A DNA stretch of 6,359 bases from an uncultured Clostridia bacterium (GTDB lineage: Bacteria; Bacillota; Clostridia; Oscillospirales; Oscillospiraceae): assembly GCA_945926565.1 (NCBI GenBank), contig CAMELY010000080.1:1-6359 (forward strand), written 5' to 3'. The position numbers and the translations under genes were made by a program. The notes under the pieces were generated by a model. The model was not told where the DNA came from, made no database searches, and saw nothing but the letters and a program-made list of their open reading frames with translations. Positions 1 through 6,306 of the stretch are shown here, one piece after another; position 1 is the stretch's first letter; every line of letters begins with the position of its first letter.

Positions 1-272
1 TGGGCATCGGACTGCTCTGCACCGTCCTCCCCTACTTCTTCTACACCTGGGGCCTGCAGCGGATGGAGTCCGGCCGGGCGGCCATTCTGGTGGCAGTGGA
101 GCCGCTGGTGGGGGCGGTCATCGGCATGACCCTCTTCCACGAGAGCCGGGAGCCGGCCAAGCTGCTGGGGATCGGCCTCATTCTGGGGGCGATTCTGGTG
201 CTCAACACCGGCGCTCACCCCAAAAAGCAGCCTGCCCAACAGGGACGCCGTTCCCTCCATCGGGCGGGATAA
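1..272 (+). CDS. EamA/DMT-family transporter, C-terminal fragment
   Basis: This is the 3' end of a gene that begins before the window. The frame is open from base 3 and gives 89 residues to a TAA stop. The visible part contains two hydrophobic segments. One runs from about residue 2 to 18 (L-C-T-V-L-P-Y-F-F-Y-T-W-G-L). The second is the pair of hydrophobic stretches around A-A-I-L-V-A-V-E-P-L-V-G-A-V-I-G and L-L-G-I-G-L-I-L-G-A-I-L-V-L. The pattern Y-x-x-G-L, then A-x-x-x-x-x-x-E-P-L-x-G, then an acidic/basic loop and a last glycine-rich helix is typical of the final helices of EamA (drug/metabolite transporter superfamily) permeases. A basic tail (KKQ...GRRSLHR) would lie in the cytoplasm. 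The substrate cannot be deduced. The gene converges on the minus-strand operon and ends 18 nt before a hairpin terminator. Family confidence is good; only the C-terminus is seen. Confidence 0.85.
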   Translation, partial: GIGLLCTVLPYFFYTWGLQRMESGRAAILVAVEPLVGAVIGMTLFHESREPAKLLGIGLILGAILVLNTGAHPKKQPAQQGRRSLHRAG

Positions 273-290
273 TCCTCTGGGAAAGCCAAT

Positions 291-328
291 GCCCCATTCA
301 GAGCCTCTGGATGGGGCTTTTGCTGTCT
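291..328 (+). terminator. Rho-independent terminator between convergent genes
   Basis: The arms GCCCCATTCAGA and TCTGGATGGGGC (291-302 and 306-317) form a 12-bp stem with one G-T wobble and a 3-nt loop. On the plus strand it is followed directly by TTTT and a further T-rich stretch, so it terminates the transporter gene. The stem also lies only 10 nt past the stop of the minus-strand hydrolase gene. From that side it is preceded by an A-run and followed by a weaker T-poor tail, so it may end both transcripts with lower efficiency on the minus strand. Confidence 0.85.
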
Positions 329-957
329 TATCGGCCCATGGCCTCCCGGAGATAGGGGTTGCTCTGCCGCTCCCGGGCCAGGGTGGAGACGCCGCCGTGG
401 CCGGGACAGACCCGAAAATCCCCCTCCAGCGCTCCCAGCTTCTTTAGGGAGGCATACATGGCGGGGACGCTGCTGTTGTCAAAATCCGTCCGGCCGCAGG
501 AGCCGGCAAAGAGGGTATCTCCGGTAAAGAGTACGTCCTCCACCTGATAGGTGAGCCCTCCCCCGGTATGGCCCGGGGTCTCCAGCACACGGATGGTCAG
601 ACTGCCCAGGGTCAGGGTGTCCCCCTCGGAGAGGAATTTTGCCTCCTCCAGCTCTCCCAGACCGTCTCCGCAGGCCGAGATGTGGAAGTTGGTGGGACAG
701 GAGGGATAGTCCTTCTCACTGATATAGACAGGGATGGAGCCGGAGGCCGCCAGGAAATCCCGCACCCCGTCCACATGGTCAAAATGGCCGTGGGTGAGCA
801 GAATCATCTCCGGGGTGTAGCCGTCCTGTTTCAGAAGTTCGCAGATTTTCCCGCCATTGAAGCCGGGGTCGATAACCGCGGCCTTTTTCGTCGTCTCGTC
901 CCCCAGCAGATAGCAGTTGGTGGACACAAAGCCCACAGTGACAGATCTCAGATACAT
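328..957 (-). CDS. Glyoxalase-II-like MBL-fold hydrolase
   Basis: The 209-residue product is a cytoplasmic metallo-beta-lactamase-fold enzyme. The metal-ligand set is complete: T-H-G-H-F-D-H at residues 55-61 (H56, H58, D60, H61), H130 in P-G-H-T-G-G, D147 in F-T-G-D-T-L-F, and H187 in C-P-G-H-G. The C-N-C-Y-L-like N-terminus (T-N-C-Y-L at 13-17) and A-V-I-D-P-G (27-32) are usual for the compact glyoxalase-II-related group (YcbL-like, about 200-215 residues) that lacks the C-terminal substrate domain of true GloB. The likely chemistry is hydrolysis of a thioester or related bond using a Zn/Fe dinuclear site; the physiological substrate is not deducible. The start is supported by TGGAGG 5 nt upstream. 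It is the last gene of the operon, 14 nt after dtd, where an MBL-fold gene is commonly found in Clostridia. Confidence 0.93.
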   Translation of the reverse strand: MYLRSVTVGFVSTNCYLLGDETTKKAAVIDPGFNGGKICELLKQDGYTPEMILLTHGHFDHVDGVRDFLAASGSIPVYISEKDYPSCPTNFHISACGDGLGELEEAKFLSEGDTLTLGSLTIRVLETPGHTGGGLTYQVEDVLFTGDTLFAGSCGRTDFDNSSVPAMYASLKKLGALEGDFRVCPGHGGVSTLARERQSNPYLREAMGR

Positions 958-971
958 AACAGCCTCCAGAA

Positions 972-1415
972 TTAAAGCTGATCGGTGTCAAACAGCAGGG
1001 TCACCGGCCCATCGTTGACCGATTCCACCTGCATATCCGCGCCAAACTCCCCGTGCTCCACAGAGAAGCCCAGAGAGCGGCAGGCCTCCATAAAGGTCTC
1101 ATAGAGGGGTACCGCCAAGTCAGGCTTCGCCGCGTGGGAGAAGCCGGGCCGGCGGGACTTCAGATCAGCGTAAAGGGTAAACTGGCTCACCACCAGGAGG
1201 GAGCCCCCCACGGCAGCCAGGTTCAAATTCATCTTTCCGTTCTCGTCCTCAAATACCCGGCAGCCGCAGACCTTGTCCGCCAGGCGCCGGGCCTGGGCCT
1301 CGGTGTCATTGGGGCCTACCCCCAGCAGCACCAGAAAGCCCCGGCCAATTTGGCCGTTCACTTTCCCGTCAATGGTGACCGAGGCGGAGGTCACCCGGGT
1401 GACAACTGCGCGCAT
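972..1415 (-). CDS. dtd: D-aminoacyl-tRNA deacylase
   Basis: The 147-residue product, the normal length for DTD, hydrolyses D-amino acids (and mischarged glycine) from tRNA in the cytoplasm and so protects translation from D-amino acids. Both signature motifs are present: S-Q-F-T-L-Y-A-D at residues 77-84, with T80 in the active-site segment, and N-D-G-P-V-T at 134-139, with the G136-P137 pair of the cross-subunit cis-Gly-Pro motif that enforces chirality. The N-terminus M-R-A-V-V-T-R-V matches the family. The frame stays open 29 codons further upstream into the RSH gene, but ATG at 1415 is chosen because the family begins there and a perfect AGGAGG lies 8 nt before it. The gap to the RSH stop is 13 nt, so translational coupling is likely. 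Confidence 0.97.
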   Translation of the reverse strand: MRAVVTRVTSASVTIDGKVNGQIGRGFLVLLGVGPNDTEAQARRLADKVCGCRVFEDENGKMNLNLAAVGGSLLVVSQFTLYADLKSRRPGFSHAAKPDLAVPLYETFMEACRSLGFSVEHGEFGADMQVESVNDGPVTLLFDTDQL

Positions 1416-1421
1416 AGTGAT

Positions 1422-1429
1422 CTCCTCCT
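1422..1429 (-). promoter_or_regulatory. dtd ribosome-binding site overlapping RSH stop codon
   Basis: Read on the minus strand, AGGAGGAG begins with the last base of the RSH stop codon TGA (1431-1429). AGGAGG is followed by 8 nt and the dtd ATG. This placement fixes the dtd start and means ribosomes finishing RSH arrive directly on the dtd initiation site. Confidence 0.85.
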
Positions 1430-3669
1430 CAGTGGCTGGCCCGCTTGACGTCGATGACGCCGGAGATGCCGTGGAGCTTGCGCATGACAGCGTGGAGCTC
1501 ATCCACGTTCTTGACCATGACCAGGGCGGTAATCAGGGCGTAGCCGTCGGGCATACCTTTGGCGATGAGGGAGTCCACCCGCACCTTTGCGGCAGAGAGG
1601 GCGGCGGCCACGTCCAGGAACAGGTTCTGCCGGTCCTTGGCGGAGATATCCAGGGCGGTCTGATAGCCCTCCTGCTCGCTCTTGCCCCAGGAGACAGAGA
1701 GCCAGCGGCCCTGCTCCGCCCCCTTGCGCCGCTCCGGGCTGGCGTTGGGGCAGTCCATCCGGTGGACGGATACGCCGTAGCCCCGGGTGACAAAGCCGAT
1801 GACCGGGTCGCCGGGGACGGGGGTGCAGCACTTGGCGAACTTCACCATGCAGTTGTCCAGGCCCTCGACGATGATGCCGTTCTTGGAATAGGTGATCTTC
1901 TTCTGCGGCAGGGGGGCCAGCTCCCGACTGGAGGCCACCTGCATATTGTGCACCACCGGCTCCTCCTGCTGGAGGGCTGCCATCTTGTCCTTCTCCTCCC
2001 GGCCGATGCGGATCATCTCGTCCCGGATCCGGGTCACCGCCTTGGAGCAGGTGATGCCGCCGTAGCCGATGGCGGCGTACAGGTCGTCCAGGCTGCCGTA
2101 CCGGGACTTTTTCAGCACCCGGGGCAGCACGTCCTCCTGGGTGATGTCCGCGATAGAGAAGCCCGCCCGCTTCAGCTCCGACTCAAAGGCGGCCCGGCCG
2201 GTGGCGATGTTCTCGTCCCGGCGCTCCCGCTTGAACCACTGGCGGATCTTGTTCCGGGCCTCGTTGCTCTTGCAGATCTTCATCCAGTCCCGGCTGGGGC
2301 CCCGGGCGTTTTTGGAGGTCATAATCTCCACAATGTCGCCGTTATTCAGCTGGGAGTCCAGGGTGACAATCCGGCCGTTCACCTTGGCGCCCACCATACG
2401 GTTGCCCACGGCGGAGTGGATGGCGTAGGCGAAGTCAATGGGGGTGGCCCCGGCGGGCAGGTTGACCACATCGCCCTGAGGGGTAAAGACGAACACCTCG
2501 TCGGCAAACAGATCCACCTTCAGGCTCTTGACAAACTCCTCAGCGTCCGAGCTCTCCTGGCTCTCCAGCAGGCGGCGCACCCACTCATATGCCTCATCCC
2601 CCACCAGGGGCTGGCCGGAGCTGGTCTGCTGCTTATACTTCCAGTGGGCGGCAATGCCGTATTCCGCCGTCTCGTGCATCTCCCAGGTACGGATCTGCAC
2701 CTCAAAGGGGATGCCCTGGCGACCGATTACCGTGGTGTGGAGGGACTGATACATGTTCGGCTTGGGGGTGGAGATATAGTCCTTAAACCGGTCAGGCACC
2801 AGGTTGAACATATTGTGGACAAAGCCCAGCACCTTGTAGCAGTCGGCCACTGAGTCCACAATGACCCGGAGGGCGTAAAGGTCGAAGATCTCGCTCATGG
2901 TCTTGTGCTTGGTGTAGATCTTCCGGTAGACCGAGTAGATGGACTTGATCCGGGAGTAGATGGTACACTTGACCCCCTCCTGGGTCAGCCGGTCCTTGAT
3001 CTTCTGCTGCACCTTGAGCAGGAACTCCTGCTGATGGGATGTGACCGCAGCCAGCTCATCTTCAATCTCCTTGTAGCCCACCGGGTCCAAATATTTCAGG
3101 GACAGGTCCTCCAGCTCCCACTTGATGCGCTGCATACCTAGACGGTGAGCGATGGGGGCATAGATCTCCATAGTCTCCAGAGATTTTTCCCGCTGCTTCC
3201 GGGGGCTCTGATACTGCATGGTGCGCATATTGTGCAGCCGGTCGCACAGCTTGACCAGCACCACCCGGATGTCCTTGCTCATGGCCAGCAGCATTTTGCG
3301 CAGGTTCTCCATCTGCTTTTCTTCCATGGAGACGTACTGCACCCGGGTCAGCTTGGTAACCCCCTCCACCAGGTCGGCCACCGCCGGGCCGAACCGATTG
3401 GCGATCTCCTCGTGGGTGGCGTCAGTGTCCTCAATGCAGTCGTGGAGCAGGGCGGCAATGATGGAATCGGTGTCCAGCTTCAGGTCGGCCACAATGTCCG
3501 CCACCGCCAGGGGGTGGGTGATATAGGGCGTGCCGTCCCGGCGCAGCTGCTTGGAGTGGTGATTATCCGCATAGTGAAAGGCATCCTGGAGCCGCTGGCA
3601 GTCCGCATTGGGATTGTAGGACAGCACTTTTTCCTCCAGCGCCTGATACATTTCCAGAATAGGATCCAT
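1429..3669 (-). CDS. relA: Bifunctional (p)ppGpp synthetase/hydrolase (Rel)
   Basis: The 746-residue product is a long RSH enzyme that makes (p)ppGpp from ATP and GDP/GTP on starved ribosomes and degrades it. The N-terminal HD hydrolase domain (about 25-175) is intact: H52, H76-D77 in H-D-C-I-E-D, and D143 in C-D-R-L-H-N. The synthetase domain (about 235-345) keeps R240, K242 and K250, D263, Y307 in Y-Q-S-L-H, E323 and Q325 in E-V-Q-I-R-T, and H342-W343. The loop R-F-K-D (294-297) is the RXKD type of bifunctional enzymes rather than the EXDD type of synthetase-only RelA. A TGS domain (385-452), a helical region, a zinc-finger domain with C614-C615, H636 and C640, and a C-terminal ACT domain (about 669-743) follow in the usual order. 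Length and domains are complete. ATG at 3669 is preceded by AAAGGAAGAG, and the gene starts 22 nt after recJ. The symbol relA follows Gram-positive usage; rel or rsh would be equally correct. Confidence 0.97.
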   Translation of the reverse strand: MDPILEMYQALEEKVLSYNPNADCQRLQDAFHYADNHHSKQLRRDGTPYITHPLAVADIVADLKLDTDSIIAALLHDCIEDTDATHEEIANRFGPAVADLVEGVTKLTRVQYVSMEEKQMENLRKMLLAMSKDIRVVLVKLCDRLHNMRTMQYQSPRKQREKSLETMEIYAPIAHRLGMQRIKWELEDLSLKYLDPVGYKEIEDELAAVTSHQQEFLLKVQQKIKDRLTQEGVKCTIYSRIKSIYSVYRKIYTKHKTMSEIFDLYALRVIVDSVADCYKVLGFVHNMFNLVPDRFKDYISTPKPNMYQSLHTTVIGRQGIPFEVQIRTWEMHETAEYGIAAHWKYKQQTSSGQPLVGDEAYEWVRRLLESQESSDAEEFVKSLKVDLFADEVFVFTPQGDVVNLPAGATPIDFAYAIHSAVGNRMVGAKVNGRIVTLDSQLNNGDIVEIMTSKNARGPSRDWMKICKSNEARNKIRQWFKRERRDENIATGRAAFESELKRAGFSIADITQEDVLPRVLKKSRYGSLDDLYAAIGYGGITCSKAVTRIRDEMIRIGREEKDKMAALQQEEPVVHNMQVASSRELAPLPQKKITYSKNGIIVEGLDNCMVKFAKCCTPVPGDPVIGFVTRGYGVSVHRMDCPNASPERRKGAEQGRWLSVSWGKSEQEGYQTALDISAKDRQNLFLDVAAALSAAKVRVDSLIAKGMPDGYALITALVMVKNVDELHAVMRKLHGISGVIDVKRASH

Positions 3670-3691
3670 AGTCTCTTCCTTTCTCCCGGCC

Positions 3692-5761
3692 TCAATCCGC
3701 CTTGCGGCGGCGCAGGCGGATCAAAATCTCAGAGGCCTCCAGATCCACCTTTTGATCCGTCTTATGAATGGTAATCGTCAGGGTGTCCGCGCTGCGGTGC
3801 AGCTCAATCAGCCCCCGCTCATGGAATACCTCCAGGCAGACCATGGTGCGGCCCAGATCCTCCTGCCGCCCGCAGGAGCGGGCGATCTTCTGGGACAGCC
3901 GGACGGGGGACTCCCGGAGCTCTCCCTCCGGGGCGAAATGGGTCAGGTAGCGCCAGACCGCCACAAAATCCGGCCGCTCCGGGATGAGCCGGGCCAGCTC
4001 CGACCCAGTGAGGGGGGAGCCGGAGCGGTACAGGCGGTACAGCTGCTGGCTCTGGGCCGCCTGAGAGCGGCTGGCCCGGCAGTCGGCCACCTGGAACTGC
4101 ACCGTCTGGACGCCCCGGAACTCGTTGATCTGCAGATGAAAGGCCACGTCAATCCGGGCCCCCACCGCCAGCTGGGCATCCTTGGGCGTGGTGGAGAAAA
4201 AAATGGCGTCAAAGGTCACGCCGCTCTTGCGCAGCTGAATCCGGGTGTGGCGTCCGCCCCCCACCCGGGTGAAGCCCACCACCGTCACCCGCTCCAGGGC
4301 AAACACCGGGGCGGGATTGCCCACGCCGTGGGGCTCCAGCAGCTCCAGGGTCTGGACATTCTCTCGGCTGAGCAGCCGGGTGTCCGGCAAGAGCACATCC
4401 ACCGTCAGGGCGGTGTCCGAGGGATGGTTCTCCCGCCAGGTTCGGGCCAAACCCGCCATTTTCTGGCGAAAGGCGGGAATCTGCTCCTTGTGGATGGTGA
4501 AGCCCGCCGCCAGCTCGTGGCCGCCGAAGCTCTCCAGCAGGCCGGAGCACTGCTCCAGGGCCTGGAACAGATTGAAGTTGCCCCAGGAGCGGCAGGAGCC
4601 CTTGCCCCGGTCACCCTCCAGGCAGATCATAAAGGTGGGGGCCTGATAGTGCTCTGCCAGCCTCGAGGCCACAATGCCCACCACCCCCTGGTGCCAGCTG
4701 GGGCTGGCCAGAACGATGACGTCCCGGGCATAGGCGGGATTGCGCTCCAGGTATTCTTCGCACTGCTGGCAGATGGCCAGCTCCACCTCCTGCCGGTCCC
4801 GGTTGAGAGCGCACAGCTGCCGGGCCAGCAGCTCCGCCTGGAGGGGATCCCGGGTCAGCAGCAGCTCCACCGCCAGCTCCGGACAGCCCATCCGGCCGGA
4901 AGCATTGATGCGGGGGGCCAGGGAGAAGCTGATCGTCCCGGCAGTGAGATTTTTGTGCTCCTGCCCCGCCTCGCGGATAAGGGCGGCCAGGCCGGGCCGG
5001 CAGCGGGTGTTGAGCTGCTCCAGTCCCAGGGCCACAATGGCCCGGTTCTCCCCCCGGAGATCCATCACGTCGGCCACTGTGCCGATGGCGGCCAGGTCAC
5101 TGCAGGCCCGGAGCTGACGGCTCCGCTGCTCCGGGGGCGTCATGGCCAGCACCAGCTTGAGGGCCACCCCCACCCCCGCCAGGCTGGTGAAGGGGTAGTC
5201 ACAGTCGGGCCGGTGGGGGTTGACCACCGCAGCCGCCCGGGGCAGCTGCTCCTTGCACTCGTGGTGGTCGGTAATAATCACATCCATGCCCAGGGTGCGG
5301 GCGTAGTCGGTCTCCTCCACGTTGGTGATGCCGCAGTCCACCGTGACGATCAGGGTCACCCCCCGACCGGCCAGCAGGTCAATGGCCGTCCGGTTCAGGG
5401 AATAGCCCTCAGTCAGCCGGTTGGGCACATAGGGCAGCACCCGGGCCCCCCGCTCCATCAGGTAGGCGGTGAGCAGGCAGGTGGCGGTGATGCCGTCTAC
5501 ATCGTAGTCGCCGTAGACGCAGATCGTCTCGCCGGAGACAATGCCCTGCTCCAGGCGGGCTGCCGCCCGGTCCATATCCTTGAGCTGAAAGGGGTCATAG
5601 AGGAGAGATGTATTCGTTTTTAGAAACGCAGCCGCTTTCTCCGGCGTGTCATAGCCGCGGGCGGCCAGCACCCGGGCAGCCAGAGGCGGAATTGCCGCCG
5701 CCTCCAGGCCCTCCGCCGCCGCTTCGCTGCCGGAGAGAAAATTCCATTTATCGTATTTCAT
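3692..5761 (-). CDS. recJ: Single-stranded-DNA-specific exonuclease RecJ
   Basis: The 689-residue product is the 5'-3' ssDNA exonuclease of RecF-pathway recombination, mismatch repair and base-excision repair. All DHH-family motifs are visible: Y-G-D-Y-D-V-D-G (83-90), T-V-D-C-G-I (140-145), T-D-H-H-E (164-168), G-T-V-A-D-V-M (227-233), R-I-N-A-S-G-R-M (284-291), S-W-H-Q-G-V-V-G (355-362) in the DHHA1 part, and S-F-G-G-H-E-L-A-A-G (411-420). The metal-binding aspartates and histidines are therefore present. An OB-fold-like DNA-binding domain spans about 455-560. After it lies a C-terminal extension of about 120 residues (570-689), longer than the 577-residue E. coli enzyme but shorter than the roughly 780-residue Bacillus form. 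ATG at 5761 has AGAGG 10 nt upstream. It is the first gene of the operon, directly behind its own promoter. Confidence 0.97.
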   Translation of the reverse strand: MKYDKWNFLSGSEAAAEGLEAAAIPPLAARVLAARGYDTPEKAAAFLKTNTSLLYDPFQLKDMDRAAARLEQGIVSGETICVYGDYDVDGITATCLLTAYLMERGARVLPYVPNRLTEGYSLNRTAIDLLAGRGVTLIVTVDCGITNVEETDYARTLGMDVIITDHHECKEQLPRAAAVVNPHRPDCDYPFTSLAGVGVALKLVLAMTPPEQRSRQLRACSDLAAIGTVADVMDLRGENRAIVALGLEQLNTRCRPGLAALIREAGQEHKNLTAGTISFSLAPRINASGRMGCPELAVELLLTRDPLQAELLARQLCALNRDRQEVELAICQQCEEYLERNPAYARDVIVLASPSWHQGVVGIVASRLAEHYQAPTFMICLEGDRGKGSCRSWGNFNLFQALEQCSGLLESFGGHELAAGFTIHKEQIPAFRQKMAGLARTWRENHPSDTALTVDVLLPDTRLLSRENVQTLELLEPHGVGNPAPVFALERVTVVGFTRVGGGRHTRIQLRKSGVTFDAIFFSTTPKDAQLAVGARIDVAFHLQINEFRGVQTVQFQVADCRASRSQAAQSQQLYRLYRSGSPLTGSELARLIPERPDFVAVWRYLTHFAPEGELRESPVRLSQKIARSCGRQEDLGRTMVCLEVFHERGLIELHRSADTLTITIHKTDQKVDLEASEILIRLRRRKAD

Positions 5762-5815
5762 AATTCATTTGCCTCTAGGGCCGGCATTTGCTGCCGAGAA
5801 GGGATAATTTTATTT

Positions 5816-5844
5816 ATTATAGCAAACTCCGACACCACATACAA
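5816..5844 (-). promoter_or_regulatory. Sigma-A promoter of the recJ-rel-dtd-MBL operon
   Basis: On the minus strand, -10 TATAAT (5821-5816) matches consensus fully and is preceded by TG one base upstream (5824-5823), giving a perfect extended -10. A -35-like TTGTAT (5844-5839, 3 of 6 matches) lies exactly 17 bp away. Transcription would begin near 5809, leaving a leader of about 48 nt before the recJ ATG. The leader contains a small CGGCA/TGCCG hairpin (5782-5796) just ahead of the ribosome-binding site. The region is markedly AT-richer than the genes around it. Confidence 0.85.
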
Positions 5845-5846
5845 GT

Positions 5847-5888
5847 AAAATGACGGTCTGAAACCGGTATTTCCCGGTTCAAACCGTC
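5847..5888 (-). terminator. Rho-independent terminator upstream of recJ
   Basis: Arms at 5852-5867 and 5874-5888 form an imperfect stem. The outer GACGGT pairs with ACCGTC, then one mismatch, two pairs and one bulged base, then the inner AACCGG pairs with CCGGTT around a 6-nt loop. On the minus strand the stem is followed by ATTTTACTTGT, while on the plus strand it is followed by an A/G-rich stretch, so the direction is minus. It would end the small membrane-protein transcript and insulate the recJ promoter, whose -35 begins only a few bases downstream. Confidence 0.78.
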
Positions 5889-5901
5889 AAAAGAGACAAG
5901 G

Positions 5902-5997
5902 TCACAGGGCACAATTGGGGGCCGGCAGCCGGTTGATGACCACCTGACAGCCCTCCCCCGGCGAAAGCGAGAGGCCAAGCCCTCGCCGGGGCAGCGG
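5902..5997 (-). other. In-frame open extension after the small ORF's TGA
   Basis: Directly after the TGA at 5998-6000, the same frame runs for 31 sense codons to a second TGA at 5902-5904. The translated stretch starts P-L-P-R-R-G-L-G-L and ends V-V-I-N-R-L-P-A-P-N-C-A-L. Twenty-five of its 31 codons end in G or C, as in the genes around it, and the second stop lies 13 nt before the terminator hairpin, where a natural gene end is expected. It has no start codon or ribosome-binding site of its own. It may be the severed C-terminus of a 114-codon gene, a readthrough product, or a chance open stretch in GC-rich DNA. Confidence 0.4.
5956..5991 (-). other. Stem-loop 6 nt after the in-frame TGA
   Basis: CCCCGGCGA (5956-5964 on the plus strand) and TCGCCGGGG (5983-5991) are perfectly complementary over 9 bp and enclose 18 nt. 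An alternative fold pairs GCGAG with CTCGC and GGC with GCC (5967-5986) around a 3-nt loop. On the minus-strand RNA the main stem begins 6 nt after the TGA at 5998-6000. No T-run follows in either direction, so it is not a standard terminator. It could be a recoding element or simply a structured GC-rich 3' region. Confidence 0.55.
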
Positions 5998-6246
5998 TCA
6001 GGAAAGGCGCTCCCCGCCCGACCGGTCAAAGACCTGTACCAGCCACCGCCCTTCTCTGTCCCAGGCGACAGAATGCCGTCCGATCTCCAGGCGCAGAGCA
6101 GACTCCGCCGGGGCGGCCACACTCGCCTGCCTGCCAGCCGGCCCGGGAGAGAGCCGCCAGACCGGCTCCCGAAGCAGACAGCTCAGCAGCCCGACCCCAG
6201 CCAGAATCAGTCCCACCAGCAGCAGCCAATTGCCCCGTCTCCTCAT
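5998..6246 (-). CDS. Unrecognised small single-pass membrane protein
   Basis: The 82-residue product is not recognised. It starts M-R-R-R-G-N-W, then has a hydrophobic helix at about residues 7-25 rich in L, V and G, then a Pro/Ala/Gly-rich linker (about 30-48), and a short polar region (about 49-82) that looks like beta-strands (A-L-R-L-E-I-G-R, R-W-L-V-Q-V-F-D). The N-terminal RRR predicts a cytoplasmic N-terminus with the rest outside. L-L-S-C at 20-23 faintly resembles a lipobox, but the surrounding sequence is a weak match. ATG at 6246 is chosen over an in-frame ATG at 6306 because AAGGGG lies 8 nt before it and the promoter -10 (6278-6283) lies downstream of 6306. The frame ends at a TGA followed by an open in-frame extension, so the gene may be truncated or recoded. 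It has its own promoter and terminator, separate from recJ. Confidence 0.6.
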   Translation of the reverse strand: MRRRGNWLLLVGLILAGVGLLSCLLREPVWRLSPGPAGRQASVAAPAESALRLEIGRHSVAWDREGRWLVQVFDRSGGERLS

Positions 6247-6277
6247 CTCATCCGCCCCTTTCCTGCTGTTTCTGTCT

Positions 6278-6306
6278 ATTTTACTGCAAAATGCAGTAAA
6301 ATGCAA
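6278..6306 (-). promoter_or_regulatory. Promoter of the small membrane-protein gene
   Basis: On the minus strand, TTGCAT (6306-6301) and TAAAAT (6283-6278) are separated by exactly 17 bp. The -10 matches 5 of 6 consensus bases and the -35 matches 3 of 6. The predicted start near 6271 gives a leader of about 25 nt that contains the AAGGGG ribosome-binding site at 6260-6255. The -10 and most of the spacer lie inside a dyad, which suggests repression by a bound dimer. Confidence 0.6.

Noticed and set aside
1416..1502. Longer dtd start at 1502
   Set aside because: The added 29 residues are Ser/Thr/Ala-rich translation of the Rel 3' end in another frame. DTD family proteins begin with the M-R-A-V-V-type sequence at 1415, which has a consensus ribosome-binding site.
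1273..2853. 526-codon plus-strand open frame antisense to rel
   Set aside because: It lies opposite a complete, motif-rich Rel gene and dtd. Its product is a low-complexity mix of G, A, L, V, H and D typical of the reverse complement of GC3-rich codons, with no recognisable domain or ribosome-binding site.
1429..3669. Degenerate or single-function RSH
   Set aside because: All hydrolase and synthetase residues I checked are present, the R-F-K-D loop is of the bifunctional type, and the C-terminal TGS, zinc-finger and ACT domains are complete.
3752..5623. 623-codon plus-strand open frame antisense to recJ
   Set aside because: It has the same cause: high G/C at codon third positions of recJ removes stop codons from the opposite frame. 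The composition (rich in G, Q, H, P, L) is not protein-like, and all RecJ motifs are on the minus strand.
5956..6000. Selenocysteine insertion (bacterial SECIS) at the TGA
   Set aside because: Neither fold shows the expected apical-loop G/GU with a bulged U on the 5' side at the usual distance, and the encoded protein resembles no known selenoprotein. I keep it only as a low-probability alternative within the recoding finding.
5817..6122. 101-codon minus-strand frame overlapping the small membrane-protein gene
   Set aside because: It starts inside the better supported gene, runs through the terminator and the recJ -10, has no ribosome-binding site and encodes an Arg/Trp/Ser-rich product without a fold signature. 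A frameshift from the small gene into it is unnecessary, because the small gene's own frame reopens after its TGA.
6247..6306. Upstream ATG at 6306 as start of the small membrane protein
   Set aside because: It would add 20 residues encoded by the promoter and dyad itself, and it lies upstream of the predicted transcription start near 6271. ATG at 6246 has a good ribosome-binding site and is followed by a normal N-in membrane helix.
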